Shown here: in pieces, positions 35,267-44,822 of the stretch | Position numbering within the stretch: the stretch's first letter is position 1 | How the letters are laid out: the number at the start of each line of letters is the position of its first letter | Assembly: GCF_006440775.1 (NCBI RefSeq) | Contig: NZ_VFTZ01000002.1 | Location: forward strand, 310,001 to 374,000 | From: Mesorhizobium sp. B2-7-2 | GTDB lineage: Bacteria; Pseudomonadota; Alphaproteobacteria; Rhizobiales; Rhizobiaceae | Direction of reading: 5' to 3' | Length of the DNA stretch: 64,000 bases | Program-made: the position numbers and the translations under genes | The notes under the pieces: generated by a model | What the model was told of the DNA's origin: nothing | What the model saw: only the letters and a program-made list of their open reading frames with translations | Database searches by the model: none

Positions 35267-36856
35267 TCAGGCGTTCAGCCAGCACTCGTTGAGCGCATAG
35301 CCGTCCATCATCTCGCCATTCGGGTTCTTCACCCAGCCGCCGATCTTCTTGGTGTTGGCGGCGTCGACGAACTGGTTGAAGAACGGCACGATCAGGCCGC
35401 CTTCGTCGCGCATCAGCATTGCCATGTCGCGATAGATCGTCTTGCGCTTGGCCTGGTCCAGCTCGGCGCGCGCCGTATAGAGCATCTTGTCGAATTCGGG
35501 CCGCTTGAAGCGCGTGTCGTTCCAGTCGGCGGTCGACAGATAGCCGGTGGAATACATCTGGCCCTGCGTCGGCCGGCCGCCCCAGTAGGAGAGCGAGAAG
35601 GGCTGCTTGTTCCACACTTCCGACCAGTAGCCGTCGCCCGGCTCGCGCTTGATCTCTATCTTGATGCCGGCCTTGGCGCAGGACTGCTGATAAAGCTGGG
35701 CGGCGTCCACGGCGCCGGGGAAGGCGACGTCGGAGGTACGCAGCAGGATCGAGCCGCTATGGCCCGACTTCTTGTAGGCCGCCGCCGCTTTTTCGGGGTC
35801 GAACTTGCGCTGCTCGATATCGGCGGAAAACAGCGGATAGGCTTCGTTGACCGGGAAGTCATTGCCGACCGAGCCATAGCCGCGCAGGATCTTGTCCAGC
35901 ATCTCCTCGCGGTCCATCGCGAGCTTGAGCGCCATCCTGAGGTCGTTATTGTCGAAGGGCGCGGTGTCGCAGAACATGTTGAACGGGTAATAGCCGCGCC
36001 CGGCGACATTCTCGATGCTGACGCCCGGCATGCGTTTCACCAGATCGACCACCTTGGGCTCGACGCGGTTGATGAGATGCACCTGGGTGCCCTGCAGCGC
36101 CGCGAGCCTGGCCGTCGGGTCGTTGATCACGACGATCTCGATCTGATCGGCATGGCCTGCCTTGTCGCCGCGCCAGTAATTGGCGAAGCGCTCGCCGCCA
36201 TGCTTCACGCCGGGCTGGTTGACGGCAACCTTGTACGGCCCGGCGCCGATGCCGGCATTCGGGTTATCCTTGCCGCCATTCGGCTGGATGACCAGGTGGT
36301 AGTCGGCCATCAGATAGGGGAAGTCGGCATCGGCGTCGCCGAGCGTCACCACCACGTCCTTGCCGTCGGCCTTGATGGTCTTGATGTTCTTCAGAACGCC
36401 GAGCGCGCCGGACTTCGACTTCTCGTCGGCGTGGCGCTCGAGCGTCGCGACGACATCCTCCGCGCTCACCGTCTTGCCGTTGTGGAATTCGATGCCGTCG
36501 CGGATCTTCATCGTCCAGGTCTTGGCGTCGGCCGAAGCGCCGATCTCCTCGGCGATCAGGTTCTCGACACCGCCTTCCGGGGTCAGCCGCACGAGGAATT
36601 CGCCCCACTGCTTGCAGAAGTTGTAGGTTACCTGGCTGAGATTCAGCGCCGGATCGAGGCTGTTGGTCGATTCGCCGCCCTGCAGGCCGGCCCTGATGAT
36701 GCCGCCCTTTACGGGCGTCGCGGCAAAAGCCTTGCCGGCAAGCGTCGTGGCCAGTGCCGCCGAAGCGCCAAGTGCTGCCGCACGGCCGAGGAAATCGCGC
36801 CGCGAGATCCTGCCCTTGCCGGCGAGTGCGGCGAGATGGTCGAGTTCCGTCTGCAT
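35267..36856 (-). CDS. Peptide-type ABC transporter substrate-binding protein (copy 1)
   Basis: A 529-residue periplasmic family 5 (DppA/OppA-like) binding protein exported by Tat, with RRDFLGRAAALG at residues about 19-30. It is very close to the second binding protein at 40660-42249, with long stretches identical, for example around YKKSGHSGSILLRTSDVAFP. The ATG at 36856 gives the same N-terminus as the paralogue. It is downstream of the fused ATPase gene, separated by 179 bp and a stem-loop. The ligand is unknown; di- or oligopeptides or opine-like compounds are possible. Confidence 0.88.
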   Translation of the reverse strand: MQTELDHLAALAGKGRISRRDFLGRAAALGASAALATTLAGKAFAATPVKGGIIRAGLQGGESTNSLDPALNLSQVTYNFCKQWGEFLVRLTPEGGVENLIAEEIGASADAKTWTMKIRDGIEFHNGKTVSAEDVVATLERHADEKSKSGALGVLKNIKTIKADGKDVVVTLGDADADFPYLMADYHLVIQPNGGKDNPNAGIGAGPYKVAVNQPGVKHGGERFANYWRGDKAGHADQIEIVVINDPTARLAALQGTQVHLINRVEPKVVDLVKRMPGVSIENVAGRGYYPFNMFCDTAPFDNNDLRMALKLAMDREEMLDKILRGYGSVGNDFPVNEAYPLFSADIEQRKFDPEKAAAAYKKSGHSGSILLRTSDVAFPGAVDAAQLYQQSCAKAGIKIEIKREPGDGYWSEVWNKQPFSLSYWGGRPTQGQMYSTGYLSTADWNDTRFKRPEFDKMLYTARAELDQAKRKTIYRDMAMLMRDEGGLIVPFFNQFVDAANTKKIGGWVKNPNGEMMDGYALNECWLNA

Positions 36857-36990
36857 GTCCTGCCCCCTTTTTGAGATTGATGCCGCGAGCCCTATCTTGC
36901 CTGCAGCCGATCTTTCCTCTTCCGCATTGCAGCCGCATGACAACCGCCGCCCGGATGCTGACTTCTTGCGGGCTATCTCTTTGTTTTAAC

Positions 36991-37034
36991 GCAATCCCGT
37001 GCGGAAAGCCGCTTAACGGCTCTACGGGAATTGC
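36991..37034 (-). promoter_or_regulatory. Stem-loop after the fused ATPase gene
   Basis: Imperfect inverted repeat GCAATCCCGT...ACGGGAATTGC with an inner GCCG/CGGC pairing, beginning two bases beyond the ATPase stop codon region. No T tract follows on the minus strand. It may stabilise the transporter message or separate it from the binding-protein gene. Confidence 0.5.
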
Positions 37035-37035
37035 T

Positions 37036-38721
37036 TCAGTTTCCAGCGCTCGCCATGCGCCGGCCCTTGATCGCCTTCTCAAGCCAGCCGATCTCCATCT
37101 CCGGCACGGAAGACAGGAGAAGGTCCGTGTAGGCGTCGAAGGGCGGCGTCAGCACCTTGCTCTTGGCGCCGTAGCGCACCACCTCGCCGCGATACATCAC
37201 CGCGATGGAATCGGCGATCGACTTAACCGTCGCCAGGTCGTGCGTGATGAACAAATAGGCGACCTTTTCATGCTGCTGCAGGTTCAGCAGAAGCTTGAGG
37301 ATGCCGTGGGCGACCAGCGGGTCGAGCGCCGAGGTCACCTCGTCGCAGATGATCAGCTTCGGCTTGGCGGCCAGCGAGCGGGCAATGCAGACGCGCTGCT
37401 TCTGCCCGCCGGACAGCTCGGCCGGGTAGCGGTCGATAAAACCCTTGCCCATCTCGATCTCGTCGAGCAGCTCGGCGACGCGCTTGTCGCGCTCGCGGCC
37501 CTTCATGCCGAAATAGAACTCCAACGGCCGACCGATGATGGTGCCGACCGTTTGGCGCGGGTTCATCGCCACGTCAGCCATCTGGTAGATCATCTGCAGC
37601 TGGCGCAGATCTTCCTTCGGCCGGTCGGCCAGCCTGTTGGCGAGCGGCCTGCCGTCGAAGGTGACGGTGCCTTGCTCGGGCGGCAACAGGCCGGTGATGG
37701 CGCGCGCCAGCGTCGACTTGCCGGAACCGCTCTCGCCGACGACGGCCAGTGTCTGTGCTGGGTAGATATCGACCGAGACGTTCTTCAGAACCTTGACATG
37801 GCCGCCGCCATAGGCGGCGGTCACATTCTTCACCGACAGGAAGGGCGTTGTGCCGGGTTGCTGTTCCTGATGCTCGATCTCATGCACCGAAACCAGTGCG
37901 TTGGTGTATTCCTGGCGCGGCTCCTTGATGATCTGCTGCGTGCCGCCCCACTCCACCAGCCGGCCGTGGCGCAGCACCATGATCTCATCCGAGACCTGGG
38001 CGACGACGGCAAGGTCGTGGGTGATGTACAAGGCGGCAACATGGGTGTCGCGGATGGCGTCCTTGATCGCTGCAAGCACGTCGATCTGCGTCGTCACGTC
38101 GAGCGCCGTGGTCGGCTCGTCGAAGACGATGAGGTCGGGCTCCGAGCAAAGCGCCATCGCCGTCATCACGCGCTGCAACTGGCCGCCGGAAACCTGGTGC
38201 GGGTAGCGCTCGCCGATCGTCTCGGGATTGGGCAGGCTGAGCTTCTTGAACAACGCGACCGCCCGCTTCTCGGCCTCGGCACGGTTCGCGGTGCCGTGCA
38301 GCAGGGCCGCTTCGACCACCTGGTCGATCAGCTTGTGCGCCGGATTGAACGCCGCCGCCGCCGACTGCGCGACATAGCACACCTCGCGTCCGCGCAGCGC
38401 CCGCACGCCTCTTGGTCCGGCCTTCATGATGTCGCGGCCGTTGAGGATCACCTCGCCGCCGGTGATGCGCACGCCGCCGCGGCCATAGGCCATGGACGAC
38501 AGGCCGATGGTTGATTTGCCGGCGCCGGATTCGCCGATCAGGCCGAGCACCTTGCCCTTTTCGAGCGTCAGCGAGACATCGTGGACCAGCGTGATGGTCT
38601 TCGGCGCCTCGCCTGGCGGATAGACGGTCGCCTCGATGCGCAGGTTGCGGATGTCGAGGAGCTTGCCTGAGCCTGCCTGCCCGTCGGCCATCGGCCGCGT
38701 CTTCGCCTGCTTGTCAGCCAT
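37036..38721 (-). CDS. Fused peptide ABC transporter ATPase (DppD-DppF type)
   Basis: A 561-residue cytoplasmic protein containing two complete ATPase domains in one chain. Domain 1 has Walker A GESGAGKS and signature HQVSGGQLQRV; domain 2 has GESGSGKS and AELSGGQKQRVCIARSLA. Each has its Walker B (DLIVFDEPT, LIICDEVTS) and switch His. Each domain is followed by a short oligopeptide-ABC C-terminal part. The ATG at 38721 overlaps the permease stop codon in an ATGA. Together with the two permeases it forms an importer. Confidence 0.92.
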   Translation of the reverse strand: MADKQAKTRPMADGQAGSGKLLDIRNLRIEATVYPPGEAPKTITLVHDVSLTLEKGKVLGLIGESGAGKSTIGLSSMAYGRGGVRITGGEVILNGRDIMKAGPRGVRALRGREVCYVAQSAAAAFNPAHKLIDQVVEAALLHGTANRAEAEKRAVALFKKLSLPNPETIGERYPHQVSGGQLQRVMTAMALCSEPDLIVFDEPTTALDVTTQIDVLAAIKDAIRDTHVAALYITHDLAVVAQVSDEIMVLRHGRLVEWGGTQQIIKEPRQEYTNALVSVHEIEHQEQQPGTTPFLSVKNVTAAYGGGHVKVLKNVSVDIYPAQTLAVVGESGSGKSTLARAITGLLPPEQGTVTFDGRPLANRLADRPKEDLRQLQMIYQMADVAMNPRQTVGTIIGRPLEFYFGMKGRERDKRVAELLDEIEMGKGFIDRYPAELSGGQKQRVCIARSLAAKPKLIICDEVTSALDPLVAHGILKLLLNLQQHEKVAYLFITHDLATVKSIADSIAVMYRGEVVRYGAKSKVLTPPFDAYTDLLLSSVPEMEIGWLEKAIKGRRMASAGN

Positions 38722-39542
38722 CAGCCGCGTCCTCCCTTCAGGCTCGTCGTGCGGTTGAGCACCCAGTCGGCGACGAGGTTGACCGAGATCGCCAGCACCG
38801 CGATCGCAGCCGCCGGGATCAGCGCCGCCGGAATGCCGAACACGATGCCGTCCTTGTTTTCCTTGACCATGCCGCCCCAGTCCGAATCCGGCGGCTGCAC
38901 GCCAAGGCCGAGGAAGGACAGCGCCGACAGGAAGAGCACGGCGAAGATGAAGCGCACGCCAAGCTCCGCCACCAGCGGCGACAGCGCGTTGGGCAGGATC
39001 TCGCGGAAGATGATCCAGGCCTTGCCTTCGCCGCGCAGCTTGGCCGCCTCGACGAAGTCCATGACGTTGATGTCGACGGCCACCGCGCGGGACAGGCGAT
39101 AGACGCGGGTCGAATCGAGGATGCCCATGACGAGGATCAGGGTCAGCGCATTGGTCGGCAGCACGGAAAGCACGACGAGGCCGAAGATCAGCGTCGGGAT
39201 CGACATCAAAAGATCGACGAAGCGTGACATCAGCGTGTCGAACCAGCCGCCGAACACCGCGGCCGAGAAGCCGAGGATCGCGCCCAGCGAGAAGGACAGT
39301 GCCGTCGCCGCCACCGCGATCTCCATGGTGATGCGCGCGCCGTAGATCATGCGCGAGATGAGATCGCGGCCGAGATTGTCGGTGCCAAGCCAATGGGCGG
39401 CAGACATCGGCTCCCAGACGTCGCCGACGATCTCGCCATTGCCGTGCGGCGCGACCCAGGGCGCGAAGATGGCGCAGAACGCGAAAGCGCCGGTCAGGAT
39501 CAGCCCCACCCAGGCGGTTATCGGGATTTGTCGTAGCGCCAT
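38721..39542 (-). CDS. Peptide ABC transporter permease (DppC type)
   Basis: A 273-residue inner-membrane permease. It has the N-terminal DppC/OppC helix, then HWLGTDNLGRDLISRMIYGARI, and the EAA loop FVEAAKLRGEGKAWIIFREILP. About six membrane segments. It pairs with the DppB-type permease 58 bp upstream and overlaps the ATPase start by one codon position. Confidence 0.92.
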   Translation of the reverse strand: MALRQIPITAWVGLILTGAFAFCAIFAPWVAPHGNGEIVGDVWEPMSAAHWLGTDNLGRDLISRMIYGARITMEIAVAATALSFSLGAILGFSAAVFGGWFDTLMSRFVDLLMSIPTLIFGLVVLSVLPTNALTLILVMGILDSTRVYRLSRAVAVDINVMDFVEAAKLRGEGKAWIIFREILPNALSPLVAELGVRFIFAVLFLSALSFLGLGVQPPDSDWGGMVKENKDGIVFGIPAALIPAAAIAVLAISVNLVADWVLNRTTSLKGGRG

Positions 39543-39600
39543 TCGCCTCAGTTCCCCTTCTGGTCGTCTTGCATCCGGCCCGTCATTTCGAATGCTCCCG

Positions 39601-40560
39601 TCACTTCGGATGCCTCAGCCGCGGATTGGCCACGATCGCGGCGATGTCGGCGACGATGTTGAGCGTGATGTAGACCGCGGCGAAGATCAGGCCGACCGCC
39701 TGCACCACCGGCACGTCGCGCTTGGCGACATGGTCGACCAGATACTGCCCCATGCCCGGATAGACGAAGATCACTTCGACCACGACAACGCCGACGATGA
39801 GATAGGCGAGGTTGAGCATGACGACGTTGACGACCGGCGCGATCGCGTTCGGGAATGCATGCTTGCGGATGATGTCGAAGGCCTTCAGCCCCTTGAGCTC
39901 GGCCGTCTCGATATAGGCCGACTGCATAACGTTGAGGATCGCCGCGCGCGTCATGCGCATCATGTGGGCAAGCACCACCAGCGTCAGCGCCGTGGCCGGC
40001 AGCACCACGGCCTGCAGCCTTTCCAGGAACGGCGTGGAGTCATCCACCGTCGAGATGCTCGGGAAGATCTGCCAGTGCACGGCAAACACGAAGATCAGCA
40101 CATAGCCGATGAAGAATTCCGGGAATGATGTCGAGGCCAGCGCGAGGCCGGAGATCAGCTTGTCGACGAAGCCGTTGCGATAGCGCACCGCAATGAGGCC
40201 GAGGACGATCGCCAGCGGCACCGCGACGACCGCCGCGCAGGTCGCCAGGAACAGCGTGTTCTTCAGCCGGGTGCCGATCGAGGTCGCGATGTCCAGTCCG
40301 CTCGACTGCGCCGTGCCGAAATCGCCATGCAGGATGCCCCAGAGCCAGTGCACGTAGCGCAGCCATGCCGGGTCGTTCAGCCCGAGCTGCTCGCGCAGGT
40401 TCGCCAGCGCCTCCGGCGTCGCCGATTGGCCGAGGATCGCCTGGGCGACGTCGCCCGGCAGGATCTGCGTGCCGGCAAAGATAAGCACCGAAACAGCCAA
40501 AAGAAGAACCAGGCCCAGCAAGACGCGCTGAGCGACCAATCTCAGGATCGGAGACGACAT
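39601..40560 (-). CDS. Peptide ABC transporter permease (DppB type)
   Basis: A 319-residue inner-membrane permease with the DppB/OppB N-terminal helix, ILPGDVAQAILG, and the EAA loop ETAELKGLKAFDIIRKHAFPN. Six predicted membrane segments. The ATG at 40560 (MSSPILRLV) is preferred to a TTG two codons upstream. The gene lies about 100 bp after the second binding protein, with two hairpins between. Confidence 0.9.
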   Translation of the reverse strand: MSSPILRLVAQRVLLGLVLLLAVSVLIFAGTQILPGDVAQAILGQSATPEALANLREQLGLNDPAWLRYVHWLWGILHGDFGTAQSSGLDIATSIGTRLKNTLFLATCAAVVAVPLAIVLGLIAVRYRNGFVDKLISGLALASTSFPEFFIGYVLIFVFAVHWQIFPSISTVDDSTPFLERLQAVVLPATALTLVVLAHMMRMTRAAILNVMQSAYIETAELKGLKAFDIIRKHAFPNAIAPVVNVVMLNLAYLIVGVVVVEVIFVYPGMGQYLVDHVAKRDVPVVQAVGLIFAAVYITLNIVADIAAIVANPRLRHPK

Positions 40561-40592
40561 CGGCAACCCGCAATGGTGAAGAAGGGACGACG

Positions 40593-40645
40593 CCCGCCTT
40601 TCGGGCGGGTCATGAAAACGGAGAAGGGCCGGCTTGCGCCAGCCC
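40593..40645 (-). promoter_or_regulatory. Two hairpins between binding protein copy 2 and the permease gene
   Basis: On the minus strand the message first meets an imperfect stem (40624-40645, followed by TCTCCGTTTT) and then a second one (CCCGCC/GGCGGG, 40593-40609). This looks like an attenuating terminator that lets more binding protein than permease be made. Confidence 0.55.
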
Positions 40646-40659
40646 TCCCTTACCCTTCA

Positions 40660-42249
40660 TCAGGCCTGCAGCCAGCACTCGATCAGCGCATGGCCGTTGC
40701 TGAGTTCCTGCGCCGGGTTGTCGACCCAGCCTTCGACGCCCTTGCCGGTCGCGTCGACGAACTGGTTGAAGAACGGAACGATCAGGCCGCCTTCGTCGCG
40801 CATGATCTCGCCCATGTCGCGGTAGATCTTCTTGCGCTTGGCTTCGTCGAGCTCGCCGCGCGCCGCAAGTACCATCTTGTCGAAATCCGGGCGCTTCCAG
40901 CGGGTGTCGTTCCAGTCGGCGGTCGACAGATAGGCGGTCGAGTACATCTGGTCCTGGGTCGGACGGCCGCCCCAGTAGGACAGCGAGAAAGGCTGCTTGT
41001 TCCAGACTTCGGTCCAGTAGCCGTCGCCCGGCTCGCGCTTGATCTCGATCTTGATGCCGGCTTTGGCGCAGCTCTGCTGATAAAGCTGAGCGGCGTCCAC
41101 GGCGCCCGGGAAGGCGACGTCGGAGGTGCGCAGCAGGATCGAGCCGCTATGGCCCGACTTCTTGTAGGCCGCGGCCGCCTTTTCCGGATCGAACTTGCGC
41201 TGCTCGAAATCGCCTGCAAACAGCGGGTAGGCCTTGTTGACCGGCATGTCGTTGCCGACTTCGCCGTAACCGCGCAGGATCTTGGTCAGCATCTCCTCGC
41301 GGTCCATGGCGAGCTTCAGCGCCATCCTGAGATCGTTGTTGTCGAAGGGCGCGGTGTCGCAGAACATGTTGAAGGGATAGAAGCCGCGGCCCGAAGCGGC
41401 GCGGATGGTGACGCCGGGCAGCCGCTTGACCAGATCGACGATCTTCGGCTCGACGCGGTTGATCATGTTGACCTGGCCGCCCTGGAGCGCGGCCATGCGC
41501 GCCGTCGGGTCATTGACGACGACGATCTCGACCTGGTCGGCATGGCCGTATTTGTCGGCCTGCCAGTAATTGGCGAAACGCTCGCCGCCATGTTTCACGC
41601 CGGGCTGGTTGGTGGTGACCTTGTACGGGCCGGTGCCGATGCCGGCATCCGGCTTGTCCATGCCGCCATTCGGCTGGATGATCAGGTGATAGTCCGCCAT
41701 CAGGTAAGGCATGTCGGCGTTCGGGTCCTTCAGCGTGACCACGACATTGCCGCCATCGGCCTTGATGGTGTCGATGCTCTTCAGCACGCCCAGCGCGCCC
41801 GACTTGGACTTCTCGTCGCTGTGGCGCTTCAGCGTCGCCACCACGTCGTCCGGCGTCACTTCCTTGCCGTTGTGGAACTGGACGCCTTTGCGGATTTTCA
41901 TCGTCCAGGTCTTGGCGTCGTCCGAAGAGCCGATCTCCTCGGCGATGAGATATTCGACGCCGCCGCCCGGAGCGAGCTCGACCAGCGTTTCGCCCCAGCA
42001 TTTGCCGAAGGCGAAGGGAACCTGGCTGAGGAAGGTCGCCGGATCGAGGCTGTTGGTGGATTCACCGCCCTGCAGGCCGGCCTTCAGCGTGCCGCCCTTG
42101 ACCGGGCCGGCGGCGCGCACGGCGTTGGAGAGCAACGAGTTGGCAACGGTGGCGGCGACGCCGAGCGCCGCGGCGCGCCCGAGAAAATCGCGACGGCTAA
42201 GTTTTCCGGCCGCGACTCGCCGGCTGAGATAGTCGAGTTCGTTGGACAT
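40660..42249 (-). CDS. Peptide-type ABC transporter substrate-binding protein (copy 2)
   Basis: A 529-residue periplasmic family 5 binding protein with a Tat signal (SRRDFLGRAAALG). It is the first gene of the transporter block and is near-identical over long parts to copy 1 at 35267-36856. Differences cluster near the N-terminal third and the last 60 residues. Both end in a Cys-Trp pair (ECW). Having two binding proteins for one permease pair suggests a wider substrate range. Confidence 0.9.
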   Translation of the reverse strand: MSNELDYLSRRVAAGKLSRRDFLGRAAALGVAATVANSLLSNAVRAAGPVKGGTLKAGLQGGESTNSLDPATFLSQVPFAFGKCWGETLVELAPGGGVEYLIAEEIGSSDDAKTWTMKIRKGVQFHNGKEVTPDDVVATLKRHSDEKSKSGALGVLKSIDTIKADGGNVVVTLKDPNADMPYLMADYHLIIQPNGGMDKPDAGIGTGPYKVTTNQPGVKHGGERFANYWQADKYGHADQVEIVVVNDPTARMAALQGGQVNMINRVEPKIVDLVKRLPGVTIRAASGRGFYPFNMFCDTAPFDNNDLRMALKLAMDREEMLTKILRGYGEVGNDMPVNKAYPLFAGDFEQRKFDPEKAAAAYKKSGHSGSILLRTSDVAFPGAVDAAQLYQQSCAKAGIKIEIKREPGDGYWTEVWNKQPFSLSYWGGRPTQDQMYSTAYLSTADWNDTRWKRPDFDKMVLAARGELDEAKRKKIYRDMGEIMRDEGGLIVPFFNQFVDATGKGVEGWVDNPAQELSNGHALIECWLQA

Positions 42250-42396
42250 TAAGGTTCCTCACTCTGGATATCCGACCTTAGGGTCGTTCTTGCTATTGGA
42301 GGAGATAATGACCGTAAGGGAAAGCGGCAGGCAAGACCGAATGCGACATGCGGTGGCGTAAATCGCACGCCGCATTTGGACCAATCTTGCCTCGAC

Positions 42397-44391
42397 TCAA
42401 ACCAGCGAGCGGGGAATCGCCTGCTCGAAGTCGCGTTCGAAGACCAGCTTTTCGCCCTCATAGGCTTCGATTCTGGCGCTGACGATAAAGTTTGCGGCGT
42501 CCGATCGCATCTTGGCAAAAGTCTCGGTCCGCACCGACCATTCATCGCGCGACAGGGTCTGCGTCCAATGCGTGGCTCCGGTGGCCGACAGCGGGTCGTC
42601 GGGATGGATCGTCCATGTCTCGCGCACGATGCTGCCATTGACCAGCCCATGGTCGATGTCGCGCACCTCGCCGAAATCGTCGGTTATGGAGAGTGTGACC
42701 AGATCGGTCTTCTCGTCGCGATCGACATGACGTTCGGAATTCGCCTGCCTGATCGTCTCGGTCGCCCATGGCGTCGCGCCTTCCGGCTCGGGGAACGAAA
42801 CCTCATCCCCTCTCGCCAGCGGACGCAGCGGCAGCCTCAGCGTCGCCTTGGCGAGATCAAGCCGCACCGGTTCCGGCGAGGGCCAGATCATCGGCCAGTA
42901 AGCGGTCGAAACGGCGATGCGCAATTTGTGGCCGGCCGGCACACGATAGGCGCATTGGTCGAGCACAACGCGCGCCGAAACCGTCTGCCCGGGAACCAAC
43001 GGTTCGGGGAATTCATGCGAGTTGCGGTGCGTGAGATTGAGCACGCCATAGGAGATCAGCTCCGAGGCGCCGTCCGGATGCACATCGCAAAGCCGCACCG
43101 CGATGTTGGCCTGCGGCCGGTCGGAGGCAAGCCGGACGTCGAGCTCCGGCGCCCCGACTATGTCGATCGCTTCGCCGAGCTGCGGTTGGTCGAAGCACAC
43201 CGACAGCGCATCGTCGGGGCGTTGGTCGCCCGGCAGTTCCGGCCCGAAGGTGAAGGGAAAATATTCGCCGCCGGCAAGTCCGCAGGTCTGCGGCGACGCG
43301 ATGATCGACGGCTTGGCGCCGTCGGGGACGAGCTCGATCGTCTCAAGCTTGATGTTGGCCGACGGCCAGGTCTGCTCGGCCACCCAGCGGCCCGGCCGCT
43401 CGGGATGCCAGCGCGCCGGGCGCACACTGTCCATCACATAGGCGCGGTAGTTCGGATCGGTCTCGACGCCGGTTTCAGCGCCCTTCAGCCAGCGGTCCCA
43501 CCAGCGCAGCGCTTCCTGCAGGAAGCCGATGGCCGGATTAGGCCCGGCGTAATGCGGGTATTTGTGGATCCAGGGACCGACGATACCTTTGACCGGCGAC
43601 TCGATGTTGGTGACGAGATTGGAAATCGTGTTGCGGTAGCCGTCATGCCATCCGCCGATCGACAGCACGGCCGCTTTCACCGCCGAAAAATCCTCGCAGA
43701 TCGAGCCGCGCTTCCAATAGGTGTCGCGATGCTGGTGGCTGAGCCAGAGCGGGAGGAGAAAAGACTGGTTCTCCAGCCGGCTAAGCCACAAATCCCGCCA
43801 GCGATTGCCGCCGGCAATCGCCGGATCCGGCGGCCGCGACGAATAGGACAGCATCGTCGAGGCCCAGCCGAAATTTTCCAAGAGCAGGCAGCCGCCCTTG
43901 TAGTGGATGTCGTCGGCATAGCGGTCGACGGTCGAGCATAGGCTGATCACCGCCTTCAGCGCGGGCGGCTGCTTGGCAGCCACCTGCAGGCAGTTGAAGC
44001 CGCCCCAGGAAATGCCCATCATGCCGACATTGCCGTTGCACCAGGGCTGCGCCGCCGCCCAGGCGATGACGTCGCAGGCGTCCTGCAATTCCTGCTCGGA
44101 ATATTCGTCGTCCATCAGCCCTTCGGAATCGCCGTTGCCGCGCATGTCGACGCGGATCGAGGCGTAGCCGTGCCCGGCGAAATAGGGATGGGTGAGCTGG
44201 TCGCGAAAAATGGTGCCGTCGCGCTTGCGGTAGGGCAGGTGCTCGAGGATCGCCGGCACCGGATCGTCAGTCGCGTCCTGCGGCATCCAGACGCGCGCCG
44301 ACAGCCGGCAGCCGTCCGGCATGACGATGCCCATATCGGGGAATTCGACGACCTTGCGGGGGAATTCGGTGACGGTTTTCATGGGGCGCAT
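42397..44391 (-). CDS. CocE/NonD family serine hydrolase
   Basis: A 664-residue cytoplasmic alpha/beta hydrolase of the cocaine-esterase/X-Pro dipeptidyl peptidase family. The nucleophile is Ser128 in GISWGGFN, and PYRKRDGTIFRD and VDMRGNGDSEG are typical. A C-terminal jelly-roll domain (from about 420, AYRVPAGHKLRIAVSTAYWP) completes the family architecture. The ATG at 44391 is chosen because GGAG lies 4 bp upstream. As neighbour of a peptide ABC importer it probably cleaves an imported ester or acylated peptide. Confidence 0.87.
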   Translation of the reverse strand: MRPMKTVTEFPRKVVEFPDMGIVMPDGCRLSARVWMPQDATDDPVPAILEHLPYRKRDGTIFRDQLTHPYFAGHGYASIRVDMRGNGDSEGLMDDEYSEQELQDACDVIAWAAAQPWCNGNVGMMGISWGGFNCLQVAAKQPPALKAVISLCSTVDRYADDIHYKGGCLLLENFGWASTMLSYSSRPPDPAIAGGNRWRDLWLSRLENQSFLLPLWLSHQHRDTYWKRGSICEDFSAVKAAVLSIGGWHDGYRNTISNLVTNIESPVKGIVGPWIHKYPHYAGPNPAIGFLQEALRWWDRWLKGAETGVETDPNYRAYVMDSVRPARWHPERPGRWVAEQTWPSANIKLETIELVPDGAKPSIIASPQTCGLAGGEYFPFTFGPELPGDQRPDDALSVCFDQPQLGEAIDIVGAPELDVRLASDRPQANIAVRLCDVHPDGASELISYGVLNLTHRNSHEFPEPLVPGQTVSARVVLDQCAYRVPAGHKLRIAVSTAYWPMIWPSPEPVRLDLAKATLRLPLRPLARGDEVSFPEPEGATPWATETIRQANSERHVDRDEKTDLVTLSITDDFGEVRDIDHGLVNGSIVRETWTIHPDDPLSATGATHWTQTLSRDEWSVRTETFAKMRSDAANFIVSARIEAYEGEKLVFERDFEQAIPRSLV

Positions 44392-44567
44392 AACGCTCCG
44401 CGGTGCGAAGACTTTCAATCGCCATTCGCGACTGGAGCATCAAAAAATGCGACCTGGGTCGTTAGCGAACGCACCCTCCGATCATCCGGCTTTCTTGTAT
44501 TTCTCGATTAATTTGTGTATTACGTTTATTCACGTGGCCCTGATGTAGACCGACTGGATGATCTCGC

Positions 44568-44822
44568 CTGAAAATCGTTTGGGATGAGCCAAAACGGGTG
44601 ACGAACCTCGCAAGCCGGGGTCTCGACTTCGCTGATCTCGATATCGAATTTTTTGCCACGTCAATTGTCATCCCGGCCAAGGCCGGTCGGCTGAAGGCGA
44701 TTGGAGAATTTGGAGAGATCATTCTCGCCGTGATCTTCAGGCCGCTTGGTTCCGAGGCGATCTCAGTGATCTCGATGCGTCATGCCAGCCGAAAGGAAAG
44801 GTCCGTGTATGAGCAACACTAA
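44568..44822 (+). CDS. brnT: BrnT family toxin with apparent CTG start
   Basis: A small RNase-type toxin of about 84 residues. The frame contains TNLASRGLDFADLDIEFF, FRPLGSEAISVISMRHASRKE and ends SVYEQH, a full BrnT core. In frame upstream it reads L-K-I-V-W-D-E-P-K-R from 44568, exactly where BrnT proteins have Met-Lys-Ile-x-Trp-Asp. The expected ATG is CTG, and an in-frame stop lies three codons earlier. GTG at 44598 would cut off the conserved N-terminal strand. The end overlaps brnA by 14 bases. Expression may be low, or the gene may be silenced. Confidence 0.75.
   Translation: MKIVWDEPKRVTNLASRGLDFADLDIEFFATSIVIPAKAGRLKAIGEFGEIILAVIFRPLGSEAISVISMRHASRKERSVYEQH

Noticed and set aside
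34244..36874. Very long plus-strand open frame (876 codons) opposite the phosphodiesterase and first binding-protein genes
   Set aside because: It is the antisense of two well-supported genes in high-GC sequence, where long stop-free shadow frames are common. Its protein shows no family motif and it has no ribosome binding site.
40327..42252. 641-codon plus-strand frame opposite the second binding protein
   Set aside because: Shadow of a conserved gene. It resembles the antisense frame of the paralogous gene at 35.3-36.9 kb only because the parents are duplicates.
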